Position numbers and translations under genes: made by a program
In this document: one piece after another, positions 35,077 to 46,504 of the stretch
Numbering within the stretch: the stretch's first letter is position 1
Layout: every line of letters begins with the position of its first letter
The notes under the pieces: generated by a model
The model's input: only the letters and a program-made list of their open reading frames with translations
Told to the model about the DNA's origin: nothing
The model's database searches: none
Origin: Polytrichum commune
Lineage: Eukaryota; Streptophyta; Polytrichopsida; Polytrichales; Polytrichaceae
Direction of reading: 5' to 3'
Assembly: GCA_950295325.1 (NCBI GenBank)
Contig: OX485809.1
Location: 29,574,001 to 29,638,000 of the forward strand
DNA length: 64,000 bases

Positions 35077-35298
35077 TCAAGCCTTCACAAAGTGGGCTAT
35101 ATCTTCCTTTACGCACCGCCAATGGTACCTCCATGACACCATTCTATGGCGGTTTTTTTTTTTTTCTCCTCTATGGCCGGCAATAGGGCTATCACATTTT
35201 TCCTTCAAAACCGATAGCTTCAACTTGCCTTGTGGCACAAATACCCGACTTTGTTTGCACTTGAACAATCCGTCCACCAACTTAACCTCTTTGAGCAC
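35077..35298 (-). pseudogene. Integrase zinc-binding fragment (X3)
   Basis: A 73-residue frame with CDSPIAGHRGEKKKNRH and IAHFVKA, the H-H half of the HHCC module, collinear with 29084-29332. Confidence 0.55.
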
Positions 35299-35694
35299 CT
35301 TGCTCTTGCGAAGCTCACCTAAAAGCTTTTGTGCTTTGGGGTAATTAATTTACCCCTCCCGTATCTTGCATCACAAGTTTCCTTCGCCAGCACACATTAG
35401 CCACAAGGTTTGGATGGTTCTCATTGCTTGGAACTCTTCTGGCCTACTTAGCGCATCCGGCACCACATTTCCACGGTCCGGTTTGTGGATTAAATCCACC
35501 TTCATAAGCGCCAAACTATCATGTCACCGCAATGACTTGGCGCTCACTTACGCTTGAATGTCAAAATACTTTTAGGACATATTGTCCATGTAGACCTTTG
35601 CTATGTGCAACCCCAAATAGTGTCGCCACATCTTCAAGCAATGCACTACGGCAAAGAAATTCTTTGTCATGAGTTGGTTGTCTTCTTTGACAAC

Positions 35695-36590
35695 CATCGA
35701 GCTTCATGCTCCCATATGCAATGGCCATCCAATTACACATAATCCACCATTGGCAAAGTCGCTCACCCCCGTATGCACCTCAAAAGGTTTGTCAAGCTCC
35801 GCGAACTTGAGCACGGGCGTCTAAAAACACTTGCTCTCAAGCTCCCCAAAGACTTGGTGGCAAGGCTCATCCCACTCTTGGGATAGTCATTTCTTCCACA
35901 AGTCGGATAAGGTCGGATAACCATCAAGCTTAACGCTCTCATATGCAATGGCCATCCATCCTACGTTAACCATCCGCCAATGGCAAAGTCACTCGCCTCC
36001 CCCGTATGCACCTCAAAAGGTTTGTCAAGCTCCGCGAACTTGAACACGGGTGGCAAAGACAATTTTGTATTAAGCTCCCCAAAGACTTTGGGGCAAGGCT
36101 CATCCCACTCTTGAGATAGCTATTTCTTTCATAGGTCGCACAAGGTTTGACAACCTTTAAGCTTAATACTCCCATATGCAATGGGCATCCATCTTGGATC
36201 AACATCCGCCAATGGTAAAGTCACTCGCCCCCGTATGCACCTCAAAAGGTTTGACAAATTTCGCAAACTTGAGTACGGGCGGCGAAGAGAACTTGGTCTT
36301 AAGCTCTCCAAAGACTTGGAGACACGGCTCAACCCACTCTTGGGATAGCCATTTCTTTCACAAGTCGCATAAGGTTCGGCAACCATGGAGCTTAATGCTC
36401 CCATAAGCAATGGTCATTCATCGTGGATCAACATCCGCCAATGGTAAAGTCACTCGCCCCCGTATGCACCTCAAAAGGTTTGTCAAAGTTCGCGAACTTA
36501 AGCACGGGTGGCGAAAAGAACTTGTTTTTGAGCTCCCCAAAGGCTTGGTGACAAGGCTCATCCCACTCTTGGGATAGCCATTTTCCTCAA
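35695..36590 (-). repeat. RNase H-coding tandem repeats (X3)
   Basis: Four units of about 230 bp collinear with those of X2, with markers at about 35717, 35947, 36177 and 36409. The amplification therefore predates the duplication that made X2 and X3. Confidence 0.75.
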
Positions 36591-36779
36591 TAAGTTGAAT
36601 AAGGTCCTAACAATCTTAGAAAACTCTCGAATGAAGTGGTGGTAGTAGTTGGCTAGGCCAACAAATGACCTAAGCCATTTTTGAATGAAGGGCCAATTAT
36701 CCTTTTGGATTGCCTTGACATTCTTCATGTTCGTCCACCAACTTCCTTTGTCACCACATACCTTAAGAACTCAATCTCT

Positions 36780-37287
36780 CGTTGAGCAAAGTTATTTTCC
36801 ACTCCTTGGCGGTAACTTTTTAGGCAACACATTGGTGAATACATCCTTGTATCTCACCAACATCACACCAATGTTGTTTGGAGGAGGCCCATCTTTCCTA
36901 GCCTCCCCATACGTTCCTTGGAGTTGCTCCAATTGAACCACGACCATTATGCTTTCTATTTTTCATTTGGTCCATTAAGACCAAATTCAACTTAGATCCT
37001 CCTACCATAGGAGTCCTTGTCAATTTGAACTTCAATTCTTTGCCATTATGACACATCATAATGCACCGCAAGCACACCGGCTTGCACCTCACATCTATCA
37101 TGTGAGTTTCAAAGAAGGCGGCCTTCACAATGACATGCATTTCATCTATTTCACTTGGTGTGAAATTTTGACAAAAATCCAATGTCCCACATTGAAAGGT
37201 TACATGCATCGCGGCCTCCTTTGTCTCATGCGGTTTGCCCTTTCCAAACCGCACCTTGGTGGGCTTGCCCGCTCTACCAATCGGCAA
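36780..37287 (-). pseudogene. RT-deleted pol and linker fragments (X3)
   Basis: Around 36780-36900 the minus strand joins RT-start and RT-end sequence as in X0 and X2. The frame 37287-36898 (129 residues) is the longest linker copy, ending in a basic GRAGKPTKVRFGKGKPHE stretch at its N-terminal side. Confidence 0.5.
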
Positions 37288-38237
37288 GCCCCAACTCCCT
37301 TATGAGTTTTGGGCTCAAGAAGGCATGGCTTGCCTCTTTGTCAACCCATTAGACGTTTGTCCCATTCATTTGAGCCTCAAGATATAAAATAGTTGGCCTT
37401 GGCTTAAGGCTACTAGCCTTGGCCACAAAGCCATCGTCTAACATTTGGTCCTCGGCAACACCATGAGTTTGGCTTGGTCCGCAAGGCCAACTTTTAACAC
37501 TCCGTCCGTGGCACAAATATGATCTAGCTTGGTACCACCAAACCACCTTCTCACATTTCGTCCACGGCACGAGCTAGCATGATTTGCCTTGGTATAATGG
37601 GCCAAACTACTTGCGCTCATTTCCTTGGGGCCTCTTTCGGCTAAACCCACTTTGTGGTGATGTGCCGTCCAACTTCTTCTTAGGAACATCGGCTTCAATG
37701 CTCTTCAAATCTTTATGATTCGCACTACGTCCTCAAGATGCTTTGGGGTCTTGAACATGGTTTTCACCACCCGCTTTTGAAACCCACCTAGAACGATGCA
37801 TTTCTTAGAAAGCTCGTCCATCCTAGATGTACCATTCATTTGGGTGTGAAATTCGCACATATACGCCTTAAGAGACCCCGCGTGCCTCATGTGCCCCAAG
37901 TTCATTTCAACATCACCACCTTCTAAGCATTTCGAATTGGAATTTCAATCCAACATTAATGCCCTCCAAGGTTTTGGGTGCTTCGGTATTCTAGCCCCTG
38001 AATACTTTTCGAGGTTTGCGAGAGCCTTTTCAAAGCACTCCTCCATTTTCCTCACCGAATCCACCCTCATGCCCACCATTGTCATTAGAACCAATGGTAT
38101 GGTCAAATTCCATTTACACATGATCTTTGTTCCAATTTGAGCCTCACAACCTTTTGGAAACCCCGGGCTCACCATCATAACCCGCATTTTTGATAGCCAT
38201 GTCTACCTCAAAGTGCTAGCTCAAATATTGGAACCCT

Positions 38238-38249
38238 GCTCTGATACCA
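38238..38249 (-). other. Primer-binding site of X3
   Basis: The minus strand reads TGGTATCAGAGC, 2 nt from the LTR at 38252. It is the same Met-tRNA-type PBS as at 2295. Confidence 0.85.
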
Positions 38250-38251
38250 AG

Positions 38252-39224
38252 TGTCGCAACCCTTGCTAAGCCCCTTTGACAATCTTGCCAATTTTCAATT
38301 TTAGCAAAGGTTACGAGCGCTAACCATTTGCATACCGCCATGCTAATGGTTAGCTCCTCCTACCCCGGACCTTATAGTTCATAGGAGGGAACCAACCCTC
38401 CTACTTTGCTTTTGGGACTCACCCTTTAATCGGTAACCATTCCTTAGATGTGGACTTCCATCCATGGAAGTCCAATCCTATGTTGATCATCGCATTGCCG
38501 GAGCAACACTACAACAACCCGAACCATACTAGGCAACTATGGCCTCACATTAGGCCAATGCCAATGGAGGCCGTGCCGTTCGGCCTCGGGTGGGTGAGGC
38601 CACACCACCTCACCCATATAAGCCTCTAGGACTCTACGCGGGGCCCCTACCCCACCGTCAACCAACCTCTTGTCTCTCTACCAAGAGTTGGGGCCAAGTG
38701 GACATTTTCCTTTAGCTGCTGGGCCTAGAACCGCCCAGCAGCTTCAGACCATCATAACTTCCTTGTATGATGTCTGATCATAACAACCAACCACTCCATC
38801 TTCATCTACGTTTCACGTAGATGCCGATGGACTCCTCACTTGCCCCATTCGGGCAAGTATTGAGGAAGTTATGCCTGTTTGAACCTTGGCAGTCCCGGGA
38901 ATCACTCCCAGGCACTGCTGTAACAGGGCGCTGTCCCGGGACAGCGCCCCACTCAAATGGCCATAACTCCTAGCTCACACCTCCGATTGAGGTGTTCTTG
39001 AGCTTTCTAGAATCACCACGCCATGAGCTACGCATAACTCATGGCCTCACCCTCATGCCTCCTAGTCTTTGTGGGTGGGAGGCGTTCCCAACGCCCGGGG
39101 CCCTCACCCACACTAGGATCACTTGGGCCCTCTCACCAATGGCGCCACAAGTCCCGGGTGTCACTCCGGGGTCCCCCTTGTGCCCATGGTGTTTCGGGCA
39201 CTCCTTATGGAGAGGTGCGCGACA
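38252..39224 (-). mobile_element. Family A LTR (5' LTR of X3)
   Basis: A 973-bp LTR with canonical ends, almost identical to 32092-33064. It is followed on the right by a second copy of the PBS segment (39225-39246) and another LTR, so two LTRs are in tandem with only 22 bp between them. Confidence 0.85.
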
Positions 39225-39246
39225 GGAACCCTGCTCTGATACCAAG
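39225..39246 (-). other. Duplicated PBS segment between two LTRs
   Basis: The 22 bp left of the LTR at 38252 (GGAACCCTGC...CCAAG) occur again here. They include a full TGGTATCAGAGC on the minus strand (39233-39244). This looks like a recombination or insertion scar. Confidence 0.8.
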
Positions 39247-40221
39247 TGTCGCAACCCTTGCTAGCCCCCCCTTGACCATCTTGCCAATTTTCAATTATAG
39301 CAAAGGTTACGAGTGGCTAACCCTTCGCATACCGCCATGCTAATGGTTAGCTCCTCTAACCCCGGACCAATAGTTCATAGGAGGGAACCAACCCTCCTAC
39401 TTTGCTTTCGGGACTTACCCCTTAATCGGTAACCCATTTCCCCAATGTGGACTTCCATCCATGGAAGTCCAATCCTATGTTGATCATCGTGTTGCCGGAG
39501 CAACACTACAACAACCCGAACCATACTAGGCAACTATGGCCTCACAATAGGCCAAAGCCCATGGAGGCCTTGCCGTTCGGCCTCGGGTGGGTGAGGCCAC
39601 ACCACCTCACCCATATAAGCCTCTAGGACTCTACGCGGGGCCCCTACCCCACCGCCAACCAACCTCTTGTCTCTCTACCAAGAGTTGGGGCCAAGTGGAC
39701 ATTTTCCCTTAGCTGCTGGGCCTAGAACCCCCCAGCAGCTTCAGACCATCATAACTTCCTTGTATGATGTCTCATCATAACAACCAACCACTCCATCTTC
39801 ATCTACGCTTCACGTAGATGCCGATGGACTCCTCACTTGCCCCATTCGGGCAAGTATTGAGGAAGTTATGCCTGTTTGAACCTTTGCAGTCCCGGGAATC
39901 ACTCCCAGGCACTGCTGTAACAGGGCGCTGTCCCGGGACAGCGCCCCACTCAAATGGCCATAACTCCTAGCTCACACCTCCGATTGAGGTGTTCTTGAGC
40001 TTTCTAGAATCACCACGCCATGAGCTACGCATAACTCATGGCCTTACCCTTGTGCCTCCTAGTCTTTGTGGGTGGGAGGCGTTCCCAACGCCCGGGGTCC
40101 TCACCCACACTAGGATCACTTGGGCCCTCTCACCAACGGCGCCACAAGTCCCGGGTGTCACTCCGGTGTCCCCCTTGTGCCCATGGTGTTTCGGGCACTC
40201 CTCATGGAGAGGTGCGCGACA
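39247..40221 (-). mobile_element. Second tandem family A LTR
   Basis: A 975-bp LTR with canonical ends. It has a PBS on its left and non-element sequence (TCCGAGGCC) on its right, so it is the outermost 5' LTR of the array. Confidence 0.83.
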
Positions 40222-40838
40222 TCCGAGGCCATTGGCACGGAGCTCAACCATTTCTGATACACATGGCACGGTGGACGAGGAAGCCATGGATAAAGAGAGG
40301 GAGGAATATGAAAATAGTCCAAAAAGGGTAAACAAGTCACAATTACCAGAAAATTGTAAACACTAAACCTTGAACACTGGTACTATATAGATCAGAGAGG
40401 GTTGGGGAAGGGTCCTTTTGGGAGTGAAGGATAGGGATGCTGAGAGAATAGAGAGCACAAAAAGGGAATCAGAAGGGAACTGGGATGCACACATGAAGGA
40501 ACCAGAGCACAATACAAATTCCACAATAGATCCAGGAAAGAAGCGAAAGAAGCGAAAGGGAGGCACGAGTTTCAGCAATTCGAAACAGAGAAGAAGGAGG
40601 AATCGTACATAGAAGGAAAAGACACCCCATAAGACTTGCAAAATACATGTGGAGAGAGCAAGAGAGGATCTTTGAATCGGCATTTGAATCTGCAGCTGAT
40701 AGAGGAAGAGCGGGAGACAGTGATTCATCGGCACCATCTATGGCAGAGAGCGAGCATCACAACAGTTCTAATCAAAGCGGGTCTCGTGAGGAGACAAGAG
40801 ATAATTCGATTCTTAGAGTAAGTTTGCTGTTGAGGTTA
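40222..40838 (+). other. Exon-like island of unknown origin
   Basis: 617 bp between two family A LTRs, unlike anything else in the window. Plus-strand frames: about 40222-40366 (SDTHGTVDEEAMDKEREEYE), 40418-40612 (charged, with a KKRKKRKGG nuclear-localisation-like run and RRRRNRT end) and 40647-about 40818 (MWREQERIFESAFESAADRG, then Ser/Glu-rich), the last ending at AGAGTAAGT, a good splice donor. The composition resembles a low-complexity nuclear protein. I do not recognise it; it could be part of a host gene or of another transposon. Confidence 0.4.
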
Positions 40839-41812
40839 TGTCGCGCACCTCTCCATGAGGAGTGCCCGAAACACCATGGGCACAGGGGGGACCCCGGAGT
40901 GACACCCGGGACTTGTGGCGCCATTGGTGAGAGGGCCCAAGTGATCCTAGTGTGGGTGAGGGCCCCGGGCGTTGGGAACACCTCCCACCCACAAAGACTA
41001 GGAGGCACAAGGGTAAGGCCATGAGTTATGCGTAGCTCATGGCCTGGTGATTCTAGGAAGCTCAAGAACACCTCAATCGGAGGTGTGAGCTAGGAGTTAT
41101 GGCCATTTGAGTGGGGCGCTGTCCCGGGACAGCGCCCTGGTACAGCAGTGCCTGGGAGTGATTCCCGGGACTGCCAAGGTTGAAACAGGCATAACTCCCT
41201 CAAGACTTGCTCAAATGGGGCAGGTGAGGAGTCCATCAGCATCTACGTGAAGCGTAGATGAGGATGGAGTGGTTGTTTGTTATGATCAGACATCATAAAA
41301 GGAAGTTATGATGGTCTGAAGCTACTGGGGGGGTTCTAGGCCCAGCAACTAAAGGAAAATGTCCACTTGGCCCCAACTCTTGGTAGAGAGACAAGAGGTC
41401 GGTTGACGGTGGGGTAGGGGCCCCGCGTAGAGTCCTAGAGGCTTACATGGGTGAGGTGGTGTGGCCTCACCCACCCGAGGCCGAACGGCACGGCCTCCAT
41501 GGGCATTGGCCCAATGAAAGGCCATAGTTGCCTAGTATGGTTCGGGTTGTTGTAGTGTTGCTCCGGCAACGCGATGATCAACATGGGATTGGACTTCCAT
41601 GGATGGAAGTCCACATCTAGGAATGGGTTACCAATTAAGGGGTGAGTCCCGAAAGTAAAGTAGGAGGGTTGGTTCCCTCCTATGAACTAAAAGGTCCGGG
41701 GTAGGAGGAGCTAACCATTAGCATGGCGGAATGCGAATGGTTAGCGCTCGTAACCTTTGCTAGAAATGAAAATTGGCAAGATTGTCAAGGGGGGCTAGCA
41801 AGGGTTGCGACG
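40839..41812 (+). mobile_element. Family A solo LTR with TSD GGTTA
   Basis: A 974-bp LTR in plus orientation, TGTCGCGCACC to TTGCGACG, with the last base changed from A to G. Perfect TSD GGTTA at 40834-40838 and 41813-41817. Confidence 0.85.
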
Positions 41813-42396
41813 GGTTATATGAACAACGGGTATTTGTAAGATATAGTTTAATGGAAACACGACAACATAATGCTTGAATGTTTGTGTTAATATTTAGCTC
41901 TCGGCCACATTTCAGAAAGGTTGAATATTTGAGTTAAGGTGTAGCTCTCGGTTCTGAGAGGGTAGTTCTCGGCCACATTTCAGAAAGGTTGAATGTTTGT
42001 GTTAAGGTTTAGGTTCCGAGAGGCTAGAGGATTTGGCCCATCACGCCAAATTTTGAAGTTGTTTTTTGGTTGAAAAGGTGTAAAGGGTTAGGGTCTCGGT
42101 TCCGAGAGGCTAGAGGATTCAGCCCTTTACACCAGATTTTAAAGGTTGTTTTTTGGTTGATCATGTGTGTAGGCTAAGGGTCTTGGTTCTGAGAGGCTAG
42201 AGGATTCGGCCCTTTACACCAGATTTTAAAGGTTGTTTTTTGGTTGATCATGTGTGTAGGCTAAGGGTCTCAGTTCTGAAAGGCTAAAGGATTCGGCCTC
42301 TTTGACCAGATTTTGAAGTTGTTTTTTGGTTGAGAATGTGTATAGGCTAAGCCTTTTGGTTCCGAGAGGCTAGAGGATTCGGCCCCTTACACCAGA
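41813..42396. repeat. Hairpin-containing satellite of about 88 bp, block 1
   Basis: Tandem monomers of about 86-89 bp. Each contains TGTGTAGGCTAAGGGTCT, the palindrome CTCGGTTCCGAGAG, AGAGGATTCGGCCCC and ACCAGATTTTGAAG. The first block is interrupted at 42397 by a solo LTR and continues afterwards. Confidence 0.85.
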
Positions 42397-43369
42397 TGTC
42401 ACAACCCTTGCTAACCCCCCTTGACAATCTTGCCAATTTTCAATTCTAGCAAAGGTTACGAGCGCTAACCATTCGCATTCCGCCATGCTAATGGTTAGCT
42501 CCTCCTACCCTGGACCATATAGCTCATAGGAGGGAACCAACCCTCCTACTTTGCTTTCGGGACTCACCCCTTAATCGGTAACCCATTCCTAGATGTGGAC
42601 TTCCATTCATGGAAGTCCAATCCCATGTTGATCATCGCGTTGCCGAAGCAACACTACAACAACCCGAACCATACTAGGCAACTATGGCCTCACATTGGGC
42701 CAATGCCCATGAAGGCCGTGCCGTTCGGCCTCGGGTGGGTGAGGCCACACCACCTCACCTATATAAGCCTCTAGGACTTCACGCGGGGCCCCTACCCCAC
42801 CGTCAACCAACCTCTTGTCTCTCTACCAAGAGTTGGGGCCAAGTGGACATTTTCCTTTAGCTGCTGGGCCTAGAACCCCCCAGCAGCTTCAGACCATCAT
42901 AACTTCCTTGTATGATGTCTGATCATAACAACCAACCACTCCATCCTCATCTACGCTTCACGTAGATGCCGATGGACTCCTCACTTGCCCCATTCGGGCA
43001 AGTCTTGAGGAAGTTATGCCTGTTTGAACCTTGGCAGTCCCGGGAATCACTCCCAGGCACTGCTGTACCAGGGCGCTGTCCCGGGACAGCGCCCCACTCA
43101 AATGGCCATAACTCCTAGCTCACACCTCCGATTGAGGTGTTCTTGAGCTTTCTAGAATCACCACGCCATGAGCTACGCATAACTCATGGCCTTACCCTTG
43201 TGCTTCCTAGTCTTCGTGGGTGGGAGGCGTTCCCAATGCCCGGGGCCCTCACCCACACTAGGATCACTTGGGCCCTCTCACCAACGGCGCCACAAGTCCC
43301 GGGTGTCACTCCGGGGTCCCCCTTGTGCCCATGGTGTTTCGGGCACTCCTCATGGAGAGGTGCGCGACA
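42397..43369 (-). mobile_element. Family A solo LTR in the satellite, TSD CCAGA
   Basis: A 973-bp LTR, TGTCACAACCC to GCGACA. TSD CCAGA at 42392-42396 and 43370-43374 falls inside a satellite monomer. Confidence 0.88.
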
Positions 43370-43563
43370 CCAGATTTTGAAGTTGTTTTGTGGTTGATAA
43401 TGTGTGTAGGCTAAGCCTTTTGGTTCCGAGAGGCTAGAGGATTTGGCCCCTTACACCAGATTTTGAAGTTGTTTTGTGGTTGATAATGTGTGTAGGCTAA
43501 AGGTCTCGGTTCCAAGAGGCTAGAGGATTCGGCCCCTTACACCAGATTTTGAAGTTGTTTTGT
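43370..43563. repeat. Hairpin satellite, block 2
   Basis: About two further monomers of the same satellite between the solo LTR and the family B-related LTR region. Confidence 0.8.
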
Positions 43564-44592
43564 TGTGAGGCCAAACCCACCACCCTTAAGCGTCCTAGTC
43601 CGGATGATGGGGTTGTGAATCACATCTGTAGCATCAAATTTCAATGATATAAGAAGTATCCTTCATCTCAGTGAACTTTTTAGTTCTAAAGTTCATGATG
43701 TTTTATTAATACTTGTTTCTTGAACAAATGAGGCCTTAGCCTTCTCCAAGGTCCATCCCGCGGCTTTGGCCACGCATCCCCGTAAAGACATCCCCCTAGC
43801 ACCCTTAATCTTTACTTCCTTTGCCTTGCCATTGCTAGGATGTCACCAAAAGTACTCCACCCTTCGATTTCGTCCTAGCCCGAGTGAAATAGTATTGATG
43901 ACACTTAGCAAACTCCTTCCTTAGTAACTCAATGTATCATTCCAATATGCCTTTGGAATATACACAACGTTAATGACTTATGATTTAACCCCCAAGGCTA
44001 CATCCAGAACAAATTTCAGAATAGTGTAACTTTCCTATTACTTCTCGGAATGTCTTGAAATTTTATCTGTAACTAGGGAGACAAAGCAAAAAACATCTCA
44101 CCAATTTGTGAGCCTATCCCATTTTCTGTCCGACAGTTATGACCATTTTAGTGTGTCAGTCTACCCAGATTTTAGAATGTCATAACTTCCTTCCACGGGC
44201 TTTAAAGAACTTCAAATTTTGGGAGCAATTACAAAAACTAATTGTTTATGACCCCCTGAAATTTCAAACTATTTTCATTTTATGCCAAAACGTTATGGCC
44301 TTTTTAGTCTGCAATTCTTGAAAAAACCCTTCAGAATGATATATCTCCTTCTCATCTACTCAGAATGACTTCAAATTTGTACCACAACTAGAAAATCTAA
44401 GAATAAAGCATCCCTCAAAATTTTACACGTTTCCAAGCCTTCGTCCAGGAGTTATGCCCATTTCAGCTTGAAAATGTAGGCAAAGTTCAGAATATCATAA
44501 CTGCTGCTCCAGTACTCCAAACATCCTCAGATTTTGACCATGTTTATATAAACAAGTTGTTTACTAACCTTCTAAATTTCAACGAAGTGTCT

Positions 44593-46504
44593 TGTGGGAA
44601 CCCACAAACACCAAAAGTTCCGGATTGGCGGGTTTTTGTGCCAAATCCGGATATTTCCGGGTGACCTTAGTATCGTCCAGGGATTCTGTGAAGTGTAGGA
44701 GGTAGAGACTTTCCGGAACTGTTTGTTTCCCCTCTTCTTTTATATTTTCCGGAAATCCTAGTTTCCGGCCTTTTTGAAGTCCTCCTGTATCCGGAACTTC
44801 CTCTTCCGGATTTGACTCCTAAGTCCCAGACGGATTGTTTCCTCCCTAAAATATCTTTGTACTACGTTCTATCCTCCCTTAATGATGGGTATTTTCCGGT
44901 GAAGACGTCCTTCTCTAGAGGGGGGTCCGGATCTTCCCTCACAACCAAGCCGGATTGATCAGGTCCGGATTGGCAGGTCACACAGGGAGTCCGGATTACC
45001 TCCTAGGACTACAACGACAAGAGGGTGCCGGATTCCACGAAGGGGGGTAAGCTCAACAGAGTGAAAGAGTGATCCGTACCACGTTCCGGAATATCTTGTC
45101 TCTACGCTACTCGGATATCCGGATCGATGGTGTCTCCTTCCCCCTTCCTCCGGATCTGTATCCCCTCATCCGGAATCCTAACTTACTCCTGTACTTCTCC
45201 GGATCTCATCCGGCTAGTACTACCTTTGGCTCTACTGAATCCGGGCTAACTAGGCGATCCGTACCATTTTCCGGATTGGTCCGTCTAAAGGCGGTGGGAC
45301 CTCTTCAGAAGCTCGGATGGCATGAATCCGGATCCCTCCCGGACTTCACCCAATCCTCCCAGCGGCTATCCCACCTAGACGTTTCCCGACCAGCCGGGAA
45401 AATGAGGTTTCCCTCCCACTACACCCGGAAAGGTTCCGGAAGGTAATGACTAGTGATCTGATCCGGGTCTCCCCTTCCGGCGGACGGATCCGGTATACAA
45501 CTGCCTGGGGCTCTACTAAATCTGAGATAACTGGGCGATCCGTACCACTTTCCGGATTGTTCCGTCCGAGGGCGGTGAGACCTCTCAAAAGATCGGATGG
45601 CGTAAATCCGGATCCCTTCCGGATTTTACCCAGTCCTACCAGCGGCTATCCCACCCGGACGTTACCCAAACATCCGGAATAGTGAGGTTTCCTTCCCACT
45701 ACACTCAAAAAGGATCCCTAGGCTTGCAACCGGATCTAATCCGGGTTTCCTCTCCTTTGTTCTATTCGGACTTCCTACTCCTTCCTTACTTCTAGCGTAC
45801 AACAACCTCCCAATCCGTCCGTGCACAAAACAAATGAGAATAGGTGAAGATCTAGAGTTTTATTGAGTAGGGAGCAACACAATACAACAATGGAGAAGGA
45901 ACACTTCTCCAGCTCCTTATTCAGCCTTAAGTAGAGGCTGTGATCCCTAACTAAGGGTGGCGGCCCAGGCGGCCGCCCTGGAAAACCCTAACTGCGAGAA
46001 ATCCGGAACTTCGGACTTTCCGGATTTATCGGAAGATCCGGAATTCCCGGATCTTGATCTGCTGACACAAAATTTGAATTGCATGCTCGCCTAAGTCTGA
46101 TCTACCTATTCCTGCTGTCCTAATTCTGATCTACCTACAGCTGCATGCCTAAGTCTAATTCAAGTGGTGTGGTGCTTTTTCGCCGCCTTTCCATTTTTGG
46201 TTTGACTTGGTAATCCGTTGATGGCGGAAGCTCCTCCTCCGGGGGCAAAAGAGTCTCCTTGGTTGCTGAAGGCCCTAGCCGCTGAAGGCCCGGTTTGCTC
46301 CCGGGATCCGGAATTTGACTTAAATTCCGGTCCGGCCAAAGTATCAGTTTTAACCATTTTATCGTGTAAGGCGGAGTTCAAAAACCCATTATTCTTAATA
46401 CGGCTAAAACACTCAAATAAACCTGATTACCCCTAGGTTAGCATGGTAAAATATGGAATTTGGATCCGTATTTCCGTATTCCGGCGAAAAAGTGGGCTCC
46501 CACA
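44593..46504. mobile_element. Family C solo LTR, copy 2
   Basis: A 1912-bp element, TGTGGGAACCC to GGGCTCCCACA, with perfect TSD TGTCT (44588-44592 and 46505-46509). It matches 24950-26869 almost base for base. The visible differences are a few bases near the left end, isolated C/T changes near the right end, and one 8-bp TCCGTATT unit fewer. Confidence 0.9.

Larger units (their letters stand above)
33065..38251 (-). mobile_element. Decayed family A internal region X3
   Basis: A minus-strand internal region collinear with X2 and close to it in sequence. It has a non-coding 3' region, a chromodomain remnant (about 33935-34040), integrase (34309-34836 and 35077-35298), four RNase H repeat units (35695-36590), the RT-deleted pol region, linker (36898-37287), an extra block at about 37440-37700 absent from X2, gag-like frames, and a PBS at 38238-38249. 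Confidence 0.8.

Noticed and set aside
3052-43397. Recurring open frames inside family A LTRs (starting MFLS(I/F)LES or MALPLCLLV) as possible proteins
   Set aside because: They occur only because the LTR is repeated about a dozen times. They run across LTR borders into unrelated sequence, are open on both strands, and have no motif.
25426-46436. Identical frames in the two family C LTRs as conserved genes
   Set aside because: The two copies are near-identical at the DNA level, so frame conservation carries no information. Overlapping frames on both strands are equally 'conserved'.
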